Counted from the stretch's first letter, positions 23,240 to 34,773 are shown. The stretch: 64,000 nucleotides of DNA from Plasmopara viticola (GCA_001695595.3 MBPM02000054.1:62001-126000), one strand, 5' to 3'. Numbers and translations: made by a program. Notes: a model not told the origin generated them from the letters alone.

Positions 23240-26200
23240 ATGGCATCCGCTCCGGTGAGGCCGATAGGGGAGAGTCGGCGCGACCCGAGCATTCGTGGCC
23301 GAATCGCAGCGATTCACGTCGCTCCTAGTGCAGCTCCATTGATAGCCGCGGCGGAGCAGACACCAGAGAAAGTAGTAGAAACGCGCGCATCTGCCTCGAC
23401 CCGGTCGAATGACAAGCTCAAGGGCTTCAGTCGCGCCGCCCATTCAATCGTAGCTCTCCACAAGCTGCAATCGCATGCAAACGACGTCAAGACGATGGTA
23501 AAGCGCACTGCGTTGCATCCAAGCAACGCCTTTAAATCGAGGCTAGAAGACGAGAGCGCGTCGCCGTCCCGCCCGTCTCTTGTGCAGGTCGTCAACAGTC
23601 CAGCTCTAAAAGCTCTCGTGCAGAAAAGCCGACTGGTCCCGCACGTTTCCAGGAAACCAGCTGGTTTCGACGCAGTTTCCAGCGGGATGCCGCAATCTGT
23701 TGCGTGGACCACACAAAACGCCCACGACGCCAAGGAAACCCACGTCGGCGCGGACAAAGACGACGAGCTCGACGCGTGGCTCTACGATGATCCACCCGAC
23801 GTTGCTGCCACGACGCAGTCGACCACGATGACGTCGTTGTATTGCCGCACGCTGCTGCTGGAAGAATCGTGTCGCCGTGCGCTGCGTCGCGCCAGCGACG
23901 AGCGGTCGCCAGCGGACCTCGACGCCCTCGCCACGTGGTTTCGAGCCACGAACTTGCAGATCGTGGCGGATTTCCACCGGCTGGACCTCGAGCTGCTCTG
24001 TCGACGCATGACGTGCGTCACGTTTCGTGCGACCGACACGATCTGTCGCCAAGGCGACGACGGCGACGCGCTCTTTCTCGTGTTTACGGGCACGGTCGAG
24101 ATCCGGGTCGCGCAGCGCCTTGCGGGCGACGTCGTCGAAGTCACGGTCGGGACATTGAGCAAGGGCGAGTTCTTTGGCGAACGGGCGCTCTTGACGAACG
24201 AAGTGCGCGCCGCGACGGTCGTGGCCACGACGGCGACGGAGCTCGTGCGCATCACGCGCAGTGACTACGACCAACTGCTGCGCCACGACCAGCTCGCCTT
24301 CCTGTCCCGCATGCGGCTCGCCCATGGGATGGGCGTCCCGCGCCCGACGCCACGGACGTCGCGCGAGTATCTCCAAGTCTTGACGAAACCCCGAGCGGCG
24401 CGGACCCCCGGGGACATGGACGTGCTCAGCGACTACCTCCACACGCTCAAGTTCTTTCGCACGCTACCTCCGCTGTTCATTCGGGAACTCTGTACCGTCA
24501 TTGACACGCTGTCGTTGCCCGCGGGCGCGTGCGTGTTTTGCGAGGGGGAAGTCGGCGACCGCTTTTACATTATCTTGAGCGGGTCCGTCGACGTCACGAT
24601 CAATGCCAAAGATGTCAGAGGAAAGGCACAAGTGACGAAACTCGTCACCTTGACCGAGGGCGCGCATTTTGGCGAATTGGCGCTCTTGAATGGCCGAGGG
24701 GTACGCAGTGCCACGGTCCGGACGCGCGAAGCGTGTCAATTCTTGGTCCTCTGTGAACACGAGTACAAGACGACATTGCGGCGTCAGCAGAAACGAGACT
24801 TGCGCCGCCGAGTCGCGGTGCTCACTCAGATGCCTTTGTTCCAGATGCCCGCGTGGACGACTGAATTGGTGACGGAATTGTCCTACGTCCTCCTCGAGAC
24901 AAAGTTGACGACGGGGACCGTCTTGTACCACCAAGGCGATCGGGCCTCGCACGTCTACTTTATCGTGCGGGGCGAAGTCCGCGTGACGAAAATTCTCACG
25001 GACCCAATTTCCGACTTAAAGCACGAGGTGGAGCTCGAACGCGTAGGCCGCTTGCGGGTCGTTGGGGACGATGCGTACGTGCTTGAATCGCAATCCTTGC
25101 TCGTCAATGTGCTGACTTGATCACTCGTTTTTGCTGTGTTGCTAGAGCGGCGGGATGGACGTTTCATGACGTGGTGCACCGCGAAGTGACCGTGACGGCC
25201 AGCACGCCCGTGGAACTCTTGTTGCTCTCGAAATACGACGTCTTTCATCGGCTCTCGCCGTCTGCGCGCGAGACGCTGCGCGCGGCCGCGCACGCGCACG
25301 CCGAGACGATTGTGTACCTCGATCGGTTCGTGAAGACGCAACAGTGGACCCGGTACAAGCAAAAGGTGCTCCAGACCCATTTGAACCAAGCGCGACTTGC
25401 AAAGCTCTTGCCACTTACTCGACAAAGCAGGCCACGGCCCGTGCTCTCGGCCTTGCTTCCAGCCAATGAATTGATACTCTTGACGCCCGACGTGAAGAAA
25501 CCGGTACCGTCGCATCAGACGCTGGGGCACTACGTCACGTCGTTTAATGCGGACGCCCCGCCGAGTAGTGCTCGACAGCGTCAGTTGCAGAGGGTGCTAG
25601 GCGCGGAAAGAGCGCGACTTGATCACGTGTTACGAGAGGGGAATCCCATTGCGTCGTTTGACCTGACTGTGGTGGAATCGCCCACTGGTACGGGTCTTTA
25701 TTCGATCGAGACGGACAGTGCCACGAAGTTGGCACCAGGCCACGCCGAACCGGTGGTACCGTCGCCTTTGCGCCAATCGTCGATAGCGGTCCGACCGGCG
25801 GGCGCGAGCCTCACGCTTACATCGCAAGAGTTGACGCATCTCTTGCAAGACAATTTCATCTTTTCTCGTCCTAGAAAGGTTCAAGGACCACGGCACGCTT
25901 CGTGCAGGGTCCAGGTCCCGCAAGCCAAGGTACAGAATGTACCAAAAGACGCGCTGGTACAAAATGTACCAAAACACGCGCTGGCGGCTAGCGAGTTAAA
26001 TGAGCCTCTGGACAATGTCCTGTACGTGCTTTTAGCCATTCGAAATGGACACAAGGACACGCGCAACTCTCTCAGTTTGCAACTTCTTTCATCTGCTCGA
26101 GTGCGAAAAGCAATTGACGAGGACGTCAAGCGATCACGAAGTCGGTACCGAGCGCTTGATTGCAAATTGTACCTTTTGCCTTTGAATGCATTTGCAGTGA

Positions 26201-27054
26201 TGGCACAAGGGGATGGCGCGAATATGCAACAAGTTGCTCAATCGTTCACACCCGAGTCAGCTGTACCACTTGCGACGCTGGAAGAAGTTTTCGTGGCAAA
26301 AGGGGATGGCGACGACACTCTGGGATTGTTGCCTGGTCGTGCCGTTGATCTTGAAGCGCCTACTCCATCCACTATCGTACCACTGGTACCAGCTCGACCT
26401 GCGTTTGCAGTGGCAAGTTTCGTGCTTTCTCAACACGAAGATGCCGACTCGCAATTTGTAGCGGTCCACGCAACGTTTGCCTCTAAAATCGAGGCTGCAA
26501 CTTTTGCAATGCGTTTTAACCCTTTGCCTTCTTGTAAGAAGGCAATGGTCTGTGTCGTTCCGCTTGGTACATGGATCGATCTCGACCATGCACATGAGTG
26601 GTGTGTACCAAGAACGCCACACAAGCGAGAACAACCAAGGGTACGAGTCTCGGAAGCTCCCGCATTGTCCCCTTCTTTTGGTACAACGAGCCTCCAAACG
26701 GTACCACCGCCGTACGAATTGCCACTGTGGCAACAAGAACGGGACGAAGCTCAACGTTTGCACGACTTTATTTGCACTCAAATGGGCACATCGTTGCAGG
26801 ACAAGAAGAAGGATCGAAGCGAGCAAAGTGGTCGACCTCGTGGGTCATTGGAAGCGAAATTAGACACGCTGCACACTTATCTCGAGACCACGGCCGCGGC
26901 TTCCCCGAAAAGCAATCCCGGAAGTGCGGCGTTGCTCAAGTTTCGTCACGTCAAACGGTTTCACACGATCATGCGTTCACACCTTGCCAGTGCTGTACCT
27001 CATGATGACCCAACGGTACCAGTACCACTTGCTGATATTGTGCCAAAGTTCTGA
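23240..27054 (+). CDS. Triple cyclic-nucleotide-binding-domain protein
   Basis: Exons 23240-25074 and 25146-27054 join across a 71-bp intron with a strong donor (GTACGT), giving 1247 residues; the frame runs straight into a stop if the intron is not removed. Three CNB-type beta-barrels are visible. CNB1, ~245-350, has the phosphate-binding cassette FGERALLTNEVRAATV. CNB2, ~405-515, has FGELALLNGRGVRSATV. Both keep the Gly-Glu and Arg that contact the nucleotide. CNB3, ~530-660, runs across the intron and lacks the cassette (VHREVTVTAST), so it probably does not bind nucleotide. The 180-residue N-terminus and ~580-residue C-terminus are low in recognisable domains; the latter contains two VQNVPKxAL units. 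No kinase or channel segment is seen. A regulatory subunit-like cAMP/cGMP sensor or scaffold is inferred; partners are unknown. It is transcribed divergently from the PHD-finger gene. Confidence 0.85.
25930..25983 (+). repeat. 27-bp in-frame tandem duplication in the CNB gene
   Basis: Units 25930-25956 and 25957-25983 encode VQNVPKDAL and VQNVPKHAL and differ at only two bases, indicating a recent duplication within the exon. Confidence 0.9.
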
Positions 27055-27709
27055 GGTTGCTCGAGAGTGGACGCGTACTTTAGAGAGGGAACTGATTTAA
27101 GACGAACTTGTCTCTATTCGATTGAAACAACGACAGCGGTTCGCGTTGTGGTCGAGATAATGTTATTCAAACAAAATGAGAGCTGGGATAGCTGAACGAT
27201 GGTGCTGCTAGAAGATGCCCCAGGCTAGTGTACGGTGGGCAAGTAAAGTGGAATGCAATAGATTGCACTTGGAACGACTGATTAATTTAATGCAATTACT
27301 AGGTTTTCTGTCCCATAAGGTAGAGCCAATATTTTCCTTTCAACTAAAGTTTTCGTTAGTGACCCGACAAACTGCCCATTTTGTTCACGCTCCTTGTAGC
27401 AAAAAGCTTACTACGCTTGTACATGAAATTCATGTGACAGAATTTCCCACATTCTACCTCAGCGTTCGATTAATCTCCATGGCTACTTACGAAGCAGTCA
27501 ACAACTGCGTAACCAAACAGTTAAACGTCGTCGGGGCATCGATAGCCGACGTGACATCAGCATACTGTTAGATATATTTGTCTACCTTAAGGGGTATCTG
27601 ACGTTACCATTCGTATTTGGTAGTGCTTCTCCGTCAGATCTAGTGCCCTGTACAGCGTACACCCTGAAGTATTGTTGAGCAACACGCTGTTCCCTAAAAT
27701 TGAAACTAT
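27055..27709. other. Intergenic
   Basis: Spacer downstream of the CNB gene. A 118-codon plus-strand frame (27215-27571) has no recognisable domain and a composition like the surrounding spacer, so it is not called. Otherwise nothing is seen. Confidence 0.5.
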
Positions 27710-28764
27710 TCAGTAAAGGTTTCGCTCAGTTTTCAAGCACCGAAAGTCATTGACGGGTGCCGAAAATCTATGACTTTCTTTGCCTTTTCGAAAGAAGGCA
27801 TCAGTGAGTTTACTGCTCTCGTAGTACGGGTCGTTTCCTGGCAATGCAGAACCGCGTGCTTGAACGAGACTAATCTCGTGCCTCACTTCCCTATCCGGTT
27901 GGAGATGATGGTACACTACATCTGAGAATTCCTTCAAACAATTGTAAGGCAAACTTTGGGATCCTTCACGATCTTAGTGCTCAGACGCAGCATATGTTGC
28001 CAATCAAATTGGTCCAAGATGAGATCTTCATCTTAAATGGACGATGTATCATGTTTCTCAAAAGGGTTTCCATAAGTGATAGAACCACCTCTTGTGATAT
28101 GTTTAGTTCTTACATAAAAAATCAGTAGTTCTAGGCATTTTTAGGTCCAATTACTCTGACATTTCAATCAGTGCACCCAATTGGAGCACCCTTGTCTGAC
28201 ACAACAACTAGTTGAGCCAACCATTTTGTGTGGCCCAAAGACTTTTTGCCAGCAACGGCTTTGTACGTTACGACCTGAGGTAACTTTTGTATCGCATCCC
28301 CATTCATTTCTAGCAGAACTGTAATATTTGCACTTGGTAGAACTAAGCTATCCACTTGTAGTCAAATGATATCTACTGTGTCTTGCCTCGAGCATGACAT
28401 TAGCTTGCGGAAGTTTGTAGCCCGTAGCTGGTACTTATTGGTGGGACTGAGCCACCCACACGGTAAGCGCTTGTGGAAGCTTGTTGCCTGATAATGTTGC
28501 TGCAATGTGGAGTTTGGTGCCCATTGTGTCTTCAAGACCTTTGCCACCATTCTTGGAACTTTGCTACTCGCAAATGGTGGTGCAATTCTGTCCCCTTGGG
28601 ACTGTGTTTTCTAGAATGCTCATAAAGTGGCTATAAAAGCCGGTGTTGCACGCAGAAGTTGGGTGTTTGCTAAGGATAATGTCAAAAGCGTTGAAATTAA
28701 TCTCGGGCATGTAGCTGTCCAGGGTTTCTTTACGCACAACAGCGATGCAAACATGACTCACCAA
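27710..28764 (-). pseudogene. Ty3/gypsy pol remnant
   Basis: The minus-strand frame 27952-27710 reads LKEFSDVVYHHLQPDREVRH followed by EISLVQARGS and DAFFRKGKESHRFSAP, matching the region just N-terminal to the reverse transcriptase core of oomycete Ty3/gypsy elements. The frames upstream of it on the same strand (28355-28164, 28550-28362, 28764-28564) are probably decayed protease/pol sequence. Stops and frame changes occur throughout, and the RT core itself is missing. No long terminal repeats were found. Confidence 0.65.
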
Positions 28765-29948
28765 AGCCCCGTTGCGGACGATTAAGCGACTGGTCTCTAT
28801 GACCTTACCTATACTGATATAAGGCTTACACTTCTCTGTTCACGGCTTGACTAGGATCGAGTCTTACTTATTCATGTTGAAAGCAAAAAATGACAATGTG
28901 CTATCGAAGAATATCAACTACTACAGTCAGTTTTGTATCAACATTGGAAGCCTGTAGAACCGTTTATTTATCCAGTCAAGCTACATCTCACGCTCTTCGT
29001 TGCCCACCTTTAGAGCATCGTATTTATATCAAAGCCAAGCGATTGCAAGCGAACGAAATTTGCGGTATTCAGATTTATTATGTGCTTTCTTTTCCGCTCC
29101 TACTTACTTTCAAAAAGCATCTTACCGCTGCTAGTTGACTAAGTGTAGGAGGGGCGTTTTTTAACTGATAAGCATATTGTGAAGTCAATCTGCAAATAAA
29201 CGCTAGCAAAACTTGAAGTCCGCCGAAAAATGCTGATTTTAACGGTGTCTTCACATGCTCTCAGGACACAAAAAATGTTTGGATGTTGAGAGTGCAGCTT
29301 TTGGTTCGGTCCCCCGTGTATGAGACAGCGAATTATACGCGCATTTGACGATCCGTAATCAGGGCTGCTTTAATGACCATCTAAGGTAGTGCTTCTTTTC
29401 AACAAACGAGAAAACATTAGCTTCCCGGCATCATAGTCATTTTCGGCGCAGCCGCCAAAGCTATTAAATACATGGTGTCTGAGCCCTCGAGCATAGCCTT
29501 TACTCGCAGAGCTTGAGCATTATACCGCGTTCCAATTGCTTGGTAGCAGGAAGAGCTGCGGATAAAGCCGCCTTCATAGTCTTATTGCAATCAGCAAGTC
29601 ATTTAAGCAGTGTGAACTGCGCGTCCAACCGATGCGGAAAGATGTATCAAACCTTTTTCAAGGTTCAATTATTCAGTCAACTGCGTAGACGTTAGATTGA
29701 TGACATGTACTATTCAACGTAATAAGGCCACCTAGCACCTTGCCTAGAAAATGTGTGCAGATAGAAATACGATCCTTTGATCATCGATCGTTTACCATCT
29801 CTGGTCTTAAGTGCAATAGATTGCAGTCCAATAATATTTTTCTTTAGGTATTACTTTAAATTTCATCATATACACTAAATTCTCTATATCTATAGTATAC
29901 AAGTACTATAAAAAACAATACTATACTAAAATATAGTATACTACGCAA
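28765..29948. other. Intergenic, upstream of the ClpB gene
   Basis: AT-rich spacer with no gene recognised. The last ~65 bp (29885-29948) are almost pure A/T and contain the direct repeat TATAGTATAC (29891-29900 and 29932-29941) plus its inverted form, giving an AT-rich imperfect palindrome at the upstream edge of the heat-shock gene promoter. Confidence 0.55.
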
Positions 29949-29993
29949 ATGCCCGCACCCATCTGGAATTCTCGATTGTTTCAGAACTCGCCT

Positions 29994-30003
29994 CGAACAT
30001 TCT
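29994..30003 (+). promoter_or_regulatory. Heat-shock element upstream of ClpB
   Basis: The sequence cGAAcaTTCt is a perfect two-unit heat-shock element (nGAAnnTTCn); the next three-base position reads GAT, a near third unit. GAATTC and TTTCAGAA lie just upstream, and an inverted CCAAT (ATTGG) follows at ~30013. Position and target fit regulation by heat-shock factor. Confidence 0.55.
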
Positions 30004-30080
30004 CGATTCTGATTGGTTCCTTCACAACCTTGCCTTTCAAACTTGAATTTAACTTTAACGACCAACACTCATTGAAAACC

Positions 30081-32381
30081 ATGATACAAGCAGTCTTCCG
30101 CGTTGCCGGAGGCCGCGTGCTTCTCCGCACGTCCCCTGCGCTTAAGCTCACACGTCGCACGTTTGCGTCCATGGGTCAACCACAGACGTGGATCAACCCA
30201 CAGAATGTCCCACAAGGCGAAAGTCTCAAGAAATACGGACGGGACCTCACTGAAATCGCCAAGGCCGGGGACCTGGACCCCGTCATTGGGCGCGAAGACG
30301 CGATTCGCCGCGCGACGCAGATTCTATCGCGTCGGACGAAAAACAATCCCATCTTGATTGGCGAGCCTGGCGTCGGCAAGACCGCCGTAGCAGAAGGTCT
30401 TGCCCAGCGTATTGCCGTGGGAGAAGTGCCCGAGAGTCTCAAGGACAAGAAAGTGGTGGCACTCGACTTGGCCGCACTGGTGGCCGGTGCCAAGTTTCGC
30501 GGCGAGTTTGAAGAGCGGCTCAAAGCCGTGTTGCACGACGTGGACGAGAGTGATGGTAATGTGATTTTGTTCATTGATGAACTCCACACGCTGGTGGGTG
30601 CGGGAGGGAACGAAGGGTCCACGGATGCTGCCAATATGCTGAAACCGGCACTGGCACGAGGCGCGTTGCATTGTATGGGGGCCACCACGTTGGACGAGTA
30701 CCGAAAGTACATTGAAAAGGACGCGGCGTTGGCGAGACGGTTCCAGCCCGTGTTGATCTCGGAACCCAGTGTGGAAGACACTGTGACGATCTTGCGTGGA
30801 TTGAAGGAAAAGTATGAAGTGCATCATGGCGTCCGGATTGCAGACAGTGCACTCGTGGCAGCCGCGACGCTTGCGAACCGGTTTTTGACGGAGAGAAAGA
30901 TGCCGGATAAAGCCATTGATTTAATGGATGAAGCTGCGTCGAGGTTGCGGTTGCAACAAGAGAGCAAACCAGAGCCGATTGAGAAACTGGACCGGGAGAT
31001 TATCTTGCGTCGCATTGAGATTGAAGCCTTGAAGAAGGAGACGGACGCAGCGTCAAAGAAGCGCATGGCTGCGTTGGAGGAGGAAGTTGAAAAAGCATCA
31101 AGGGACTTGAGCGAGTTGACGAAAGAGTGGAATGCGGAAAAACTGAAACTCGAGGAGATGCAGCAAGCGAAGCGCAAGCTGGAAGAAGCGCGTCGGGAGC
31201 TGCTGGCCGCACACAATGCTGGGAACTATGCACGTGCGGGGGAGTTGATGCATTCGGTCATTCCAAAGCTGGAAGAGGAAGTGGCCCATGAAGAACAAGA
31301 AGAAGAGGAGAGCAAGAAGACTGGAAGAGCCAGTCGGACCTCACTCGGAGATGCCGTCACGGCCGACCACGTGGCCGAGGTTGTGGCGCAGACGACAGGG
31401 ATTCCAGCCTCGACCCTTATGGAAGGTGAGAAACAGCGCCTTTTGAAGATGGAAGACCATTTGAATCAGCACGTCATTGGCCAGGATGAAGCAGTGACGG
31501 CGGTGAGCAATTGTGTTCGTCTTGCGCGTGCTGGGTTGCATACGCACAATCGTCCATTAGGAGTCTTTATGTTCTTGGGCCCCACGGGTGTTGGCAAGAC
31601 GGAACTTACCAAATCATTGTCGGAATTCCTCTTTCAGACACCGCAGGCGTTGACTCGTATCGACATGTCCGAGTATATGGAAAAGTTTAACGTGAGTCGA
31701 CTCGTAGGCGCTGCTCCGGGGTACATTGGCTTTGAAGAAGGAGGCCAGTTGACCGAGGCCGTGCGTCGTCGACCGTATCAAGTGGTTTTGTTTGATGAGT
31801 TTGAGAAAGCACATCACGATGTGAGCAATATCTTGCTGCAAGTTCTAGACGAAGGTCGTCTCACGGACTCTCAGGGCCGTTTAGTTGACTTTCGCAACAC
31901 GGTGATTATTCTCACAAGCAATCTTGGCTCGGACATTCTAGCGGGACTGCCTGAAGGTGCACCAAGTGCCATGGCTGAAGCCGACGTCCTGAATGTTGTG
32001 CGTTCTCACTACGCGCCCGAGTTTCTCAATCGTATTGACGAGCTTGTGCTGTTTAACCGGCTCAAGCGCGAGGACATTCGGGCCATTGCCGATTTACAGC
32101 TGCGTCAGGTCGACCGGTTGCTGGAGGAGAAGGAGTTGACGATGAAGATTGATCCCGATGCGAAGAACTGGCTGGCAGACGCTGGGTACAGCCCTCAATA
32201 CGGTGCACGTCCGTTGAAGCGTTTAATACAGCAATATCTCTTGAATCCAATGGCAGTGAAGTTGCTGGAAGGAAGTGCAGCACCAGGCCATACACTGCAT
32301 GTCATGACCAATCCAAAGTACGACGAAGAAGTTGTCAAGGATCCCAAGACTGCCGAGCCGCTGCTCATTTCTGTAGAGTAG
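30081..32381 (+). CDS. Mitochondrial ClpB/Hsp78 disaggregase
   Basis: A single exon of 766 residues from the ATG at 30081. The open frame extends 44 codons upstream, but that part overlaps a heat-shock element and CCAAT box, and starting at MIQAVFRV gives an Arg-rich, acid-free presequence. The protein is an AAA+ unfoldase that threads aggregated proteins, here in the matrix. NBD1 has Walker A GEPGVGKT (~94-101) and Walker B VILFIDE (~161-167). A charged coiled-coil middle domain (~300-400) is present, which marks ClpB/Hsp104 rather than ClpA/C. NBD2 has GPTGVGKT (~500-507) and [11 protein letters not shown]. The N-terminal Clp_N repeats are absent, as in yeast Hsp78. Pore loops read [11 protein letters not shown] and [10 protein letters not shown], with Phe where bacterial ClpB has Tyr. 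The product should cooperate with mitochondrial Hsp70. Confidence 0.95.
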   Translation: MIQAVFRVAGGRVLLRTSPALKLTRRTFASMGQPQTWINPQNVPQGESLKKYGRDLTEIAKAGDLDPVIGREDAIRRATQILSRRTKNNPILIGEPGVGKTAVAEGLAQRIAVGEVPESLKDKKVVALDLAALVAGAKFRGEFEERLKAVLHDVDESDGNVILFIDELHTLVGAGGNEGSTDAANMLKPALARGALHCMGATTLDEYRKYIEKDAALARRFQPVLISEPSVEDTVTILRGLKEKYEVHHGVRIADSALVAAATLANRFLTERKMPDKAIDLMDEAASRLRLQQESKPEPIEKLDREIILRRIEIEALKKETDAASKKRMAALEEEVEKASRDLSELTKEWNAEKLKLEEMQQAKRKLEEARRELLAAHNAGNYARAGELMHSVIPKLEEEVAHEEQEEEESKKTGRASRTSLGDAVTADHVAEVVAQTTGIPASTLMEGEKQRLLKMEDHLNQHVIGQDEAVTAVSNCVRLARAGLHTHNRPLGVFMFLGPTGVGKTELTKSLSEFLFQTPQALTRIDMSEYMEKFNVSRLVGAAPGYIGFEEGGQLTEAVRRRPYQVVLFDEFEKAHHDVSNILLQVLDEGRLTDSQGRLVDFRNTVIILTSNLGSDILAGLPEGAPSAMAEADVLNVVRSHYAPEFLNRIDELVLFNRLKREDIRAIADLQLRQVDRLLEEKELTMKIDPDAKNWLADAGYSPQYGARPLKRLIQQYLLNPMAVKLLEGSAAPGHTLHVMTNPKYDEEVVKDPKTAEPLLISVE

Positions 32382-32831
32382 GCGATCGAATTGGTTGTGA
32401 ATACTTTGATGTACGTTGATGAGCAGAAAGTGATGCTAATTATTAAAGAATAAAACAATTTTGATTTGCAGTATTTCGATTATGCGTTTTGAACGAGGCA
32501 TGTATACTACTATTTTACAGAAACCATTTCCGAAATACGTCGACTGCTCTTTTCCAAATCCTTTTCCAAAATAATCAATGCAAGAAAAAAGTACTACAAT
32601 AAATTTCAATTATTTTGATCAATGCTAGCTTTTACGTCATTCCTTCCCTGAGTAGGCCAAGGTGGTAAGAAAACCAAAGGTTTCTACTTCTTACCACCAC
32701 TAGCTTCGCGTGCCAAGCAACCACTCGTAAGACCAAGCAAATGCCCTTCAAAAAAGTCGTCAGTAGAGCAGCTCGCAGCTCGCTCCTTAAAAAATTGCTC
32801 CCTTTCCAACGGCGTGCCGCCAGCCCTCCCT
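32382..32831. other. Convergent intergenic spacer
   Basis: This lies between the ends of the ClpB and FYVE-SYLF genes. It is AT-rich near ClpB (AATAAA-like AGAATAAAAC at ~32447 could serve polyadenylation) and contains the hairpin at 32661-32698. Confidence 0.5.
32661..32698. repeat. Hairpin in the convergent spacer
   Basis: GGTGGTAAGAA (32661-32671) pairs perfectly with TTCTTACCACC (32688-32698), and inside the loop AACC pairs with GGTT. The result is an 11-bp stem topped by a 4-bp stem. It may be a transcript-end structure for one of the two convergent genes or a small foldback remnant. Confidence 0.75.
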
Positions 32832-34773
32832 TCAGTGCGTGTGATCACACGTCTTGCACTTCTTGTTCCACACTTGCGTCGTGTGCGCCTGGAACGACGG
32901 GCAATTGCACATTCGACAAGGCCCCATCAACAACGAACGCTGGTGCTTCTCCTCGTTATGACTTGCCACTCCTCGCATGGCATTGTCAATTGCTTCGTAC
33001 AACGGACGCGCTGCAGTCGGTTGGGCCACGTACCCACTCAACAACTCGCGTGGCTGTAAGTCCCGGCCATAGAATTTTCGATTCAAGTCGGCGCGGGCAC
33101 CAAGCACGGCGCCTTGCAAGGAAATGCCGGCAAACAGGCCCTTGCTCTGGGAATAGCTGTAATTCGCATTCAAGCCACTGGCACTGGCGGCCGCCGCGGC
33201 TTGGGCCGCACGGCCGTACGGGCCCACGGCAATGTCGAGGCCCGCGCCGAGATTCACTTGTGGCTTGTGAAACACCTTGACCGCTCCTTCCGACCCCAAC
33301 ACAATCATGACCTCGACAAGTTCCCCGCCGAGTTCAAAGCCCCCACTGAGGCCAAAGGTGCCAATCGCGGACGGCGCAGACCACGACCCATCCGGCAACT
33401 TGGCGACCACGAGCCCCGTGCCAATCTTGCCCGAGACGAGGAACCCGGCCTTCAAGACCGTCATGACGGCCAACCCATGGGCTTTTTGCAAAAACGCCAC
33501 GGGCACGGCTCGGTCGGCCGAAGAGCCCCAATCGCCACGGAAAAAGTTGCCAATAATGTCGGCGGCATTGCAACATTCCTTGTTCAAGGAGCTCGAAAAC
33601 GGAATGTGCACGCGACTCCGGGCTTCGTGGACATTGGCAGTGTGCGACTGCGAGTACGTGGCCACCAAGCCTTGCTGAAGCGGGTGCAGTTGCGGTGCAC
33701 ATTGGATACACGCTCGCTGAGGAATCGACGGATCGTACTTTTTCGCATTCGGAATGACCAGATTCGGGGGCACTAAGAGTCGGACAGGCGAGCACGAGCT
33801 ACAGACAAAGAGGCCGCATTTGCGACTGGACGTCACAAAAAAGAGGTACACAGGCACACAAAAACACAAAACGTCGTCAGCGACCACTACGATGAAAAAC
33901 GAGCACAGCGACACACGTGTACCATTGGTGCCGCCTTTTGGTCACATCAAAGTGCACGTTGCACACGTCGCACGTTGGATGGTCCGCATAGCGATTATTC
34001 AGCAGGCCCTTGCTCTGGGACCCCGTGCTCGCGCGACGCATCGAGTCCGTGCGTACCGAGTCACCGACGCTCGGACTTCGAGGCACGAGCGCCCTTTGGC
34101 TGTCTGGACTCATCCCTGCTCGCTGCTGGGCATTGTACTCGACAAGTTCCTTCCGTCGATCGTCGTCGGGGACGAGTCGGGCCAGCGTAGCGACAAACCG
34201 ACTCGTGCCCTCGGCGCCTAATTCCGCGACAAGCGACGCATAGAACGCCTGGACGTCCATCTCTTTCAACCCGTACTTGCGGCAATTCTGTTTAAATCCT
34301 TTCACGCCTTTTTCATTGTGCCCGCCTTTGGCGTCACGAATGGTACCAAGGCACTGTTCATAGTATTGCTGGGCCTCCACGCCCGTAGCTGCCGGTGGAA
34401 CGGGATCCGACGTCACGGCAAGGGGAGCCAACGACGCACTGGTACTGCTGTTACTGGCGCGAAAGGCGCTCGGCATTGATTGGCGAGTATAGGGCGGAGC
34501 AGGAGGTGGAGGCCGGGACATTGACCCATTGAACGTGGGTTTCAGTGGCTCGTGCTGGTACATGGTGCCCTGAGGTACCGAGGTGGCGGTACGAAGAGCG
34601 GACGCAGCAGCCCCTTGGTACGCGGCCACAGGCACAGCAGACGGAACGTTCGGAGCATTGGATAGATACGAAGAAGACAGTGAACCACTGGCATCGGTGA
34701 GCCGCGAGCCGCAATTAGAGCAGAACTTGCCGCTCGCGTTTTGAGAGCCGCAATCAGCGCAGAATTTGCCCAT
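32832..34773 (-). CDS. FYVE-SYLF endosomal lipid-binding protein
   Basis: Exon 1 (34773-33923) and exon 2 (33825-32832) join over a 97-bp intron, giving 614 residues. The junction recreates the FYVE signature RRHQCRKCG, with its Cys codon split by the intron, which fixes the splice sites. Domains in order: an N-terminal zinc ribbon (CADC and CSNC, ~5-22); a Ser/Pro-rich linker; a helical segment ~130-220; FYVE finger ~265-345 with four Cys pairs (CDVC, CRKC, CSSC, CIQC); SYLF/Ysc84 domain ~380-570 (KAHGLAVMTVLKAGFLVSGK; GAGLDIAVGPYGR); and a C-terminal CxxC pair (CKTC). FYVE binds PI3P on endosomes and SYLF binds phosphoinositides or actin; the FYVE-SYLF pairing is that of plant CFS1, linked to autophagy and endosomal sorting. 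The role here is inferred. The gene is convergent to ClpB. Confidence 0.9.

Noticed and set aside
23606..24442. 278-codon minus-strand frame
   Set aside because: It lies entirely opposite the first two CNB domains; the Arg/His-rich sequence is typical of a reverse shadow.
27215..27571. 118-codon plus-strand frame as a gene
   Set aside because: No domain, no supporting promoter or intron context, and composition like the spacer around it.
29949..30080. 44-codon N-terminal extension of the ClpB frame
   Set aside because: It contains heat-shock and CCAAT-type promoter motifs, and a proper mitochondrial presequence starts at the later Met.
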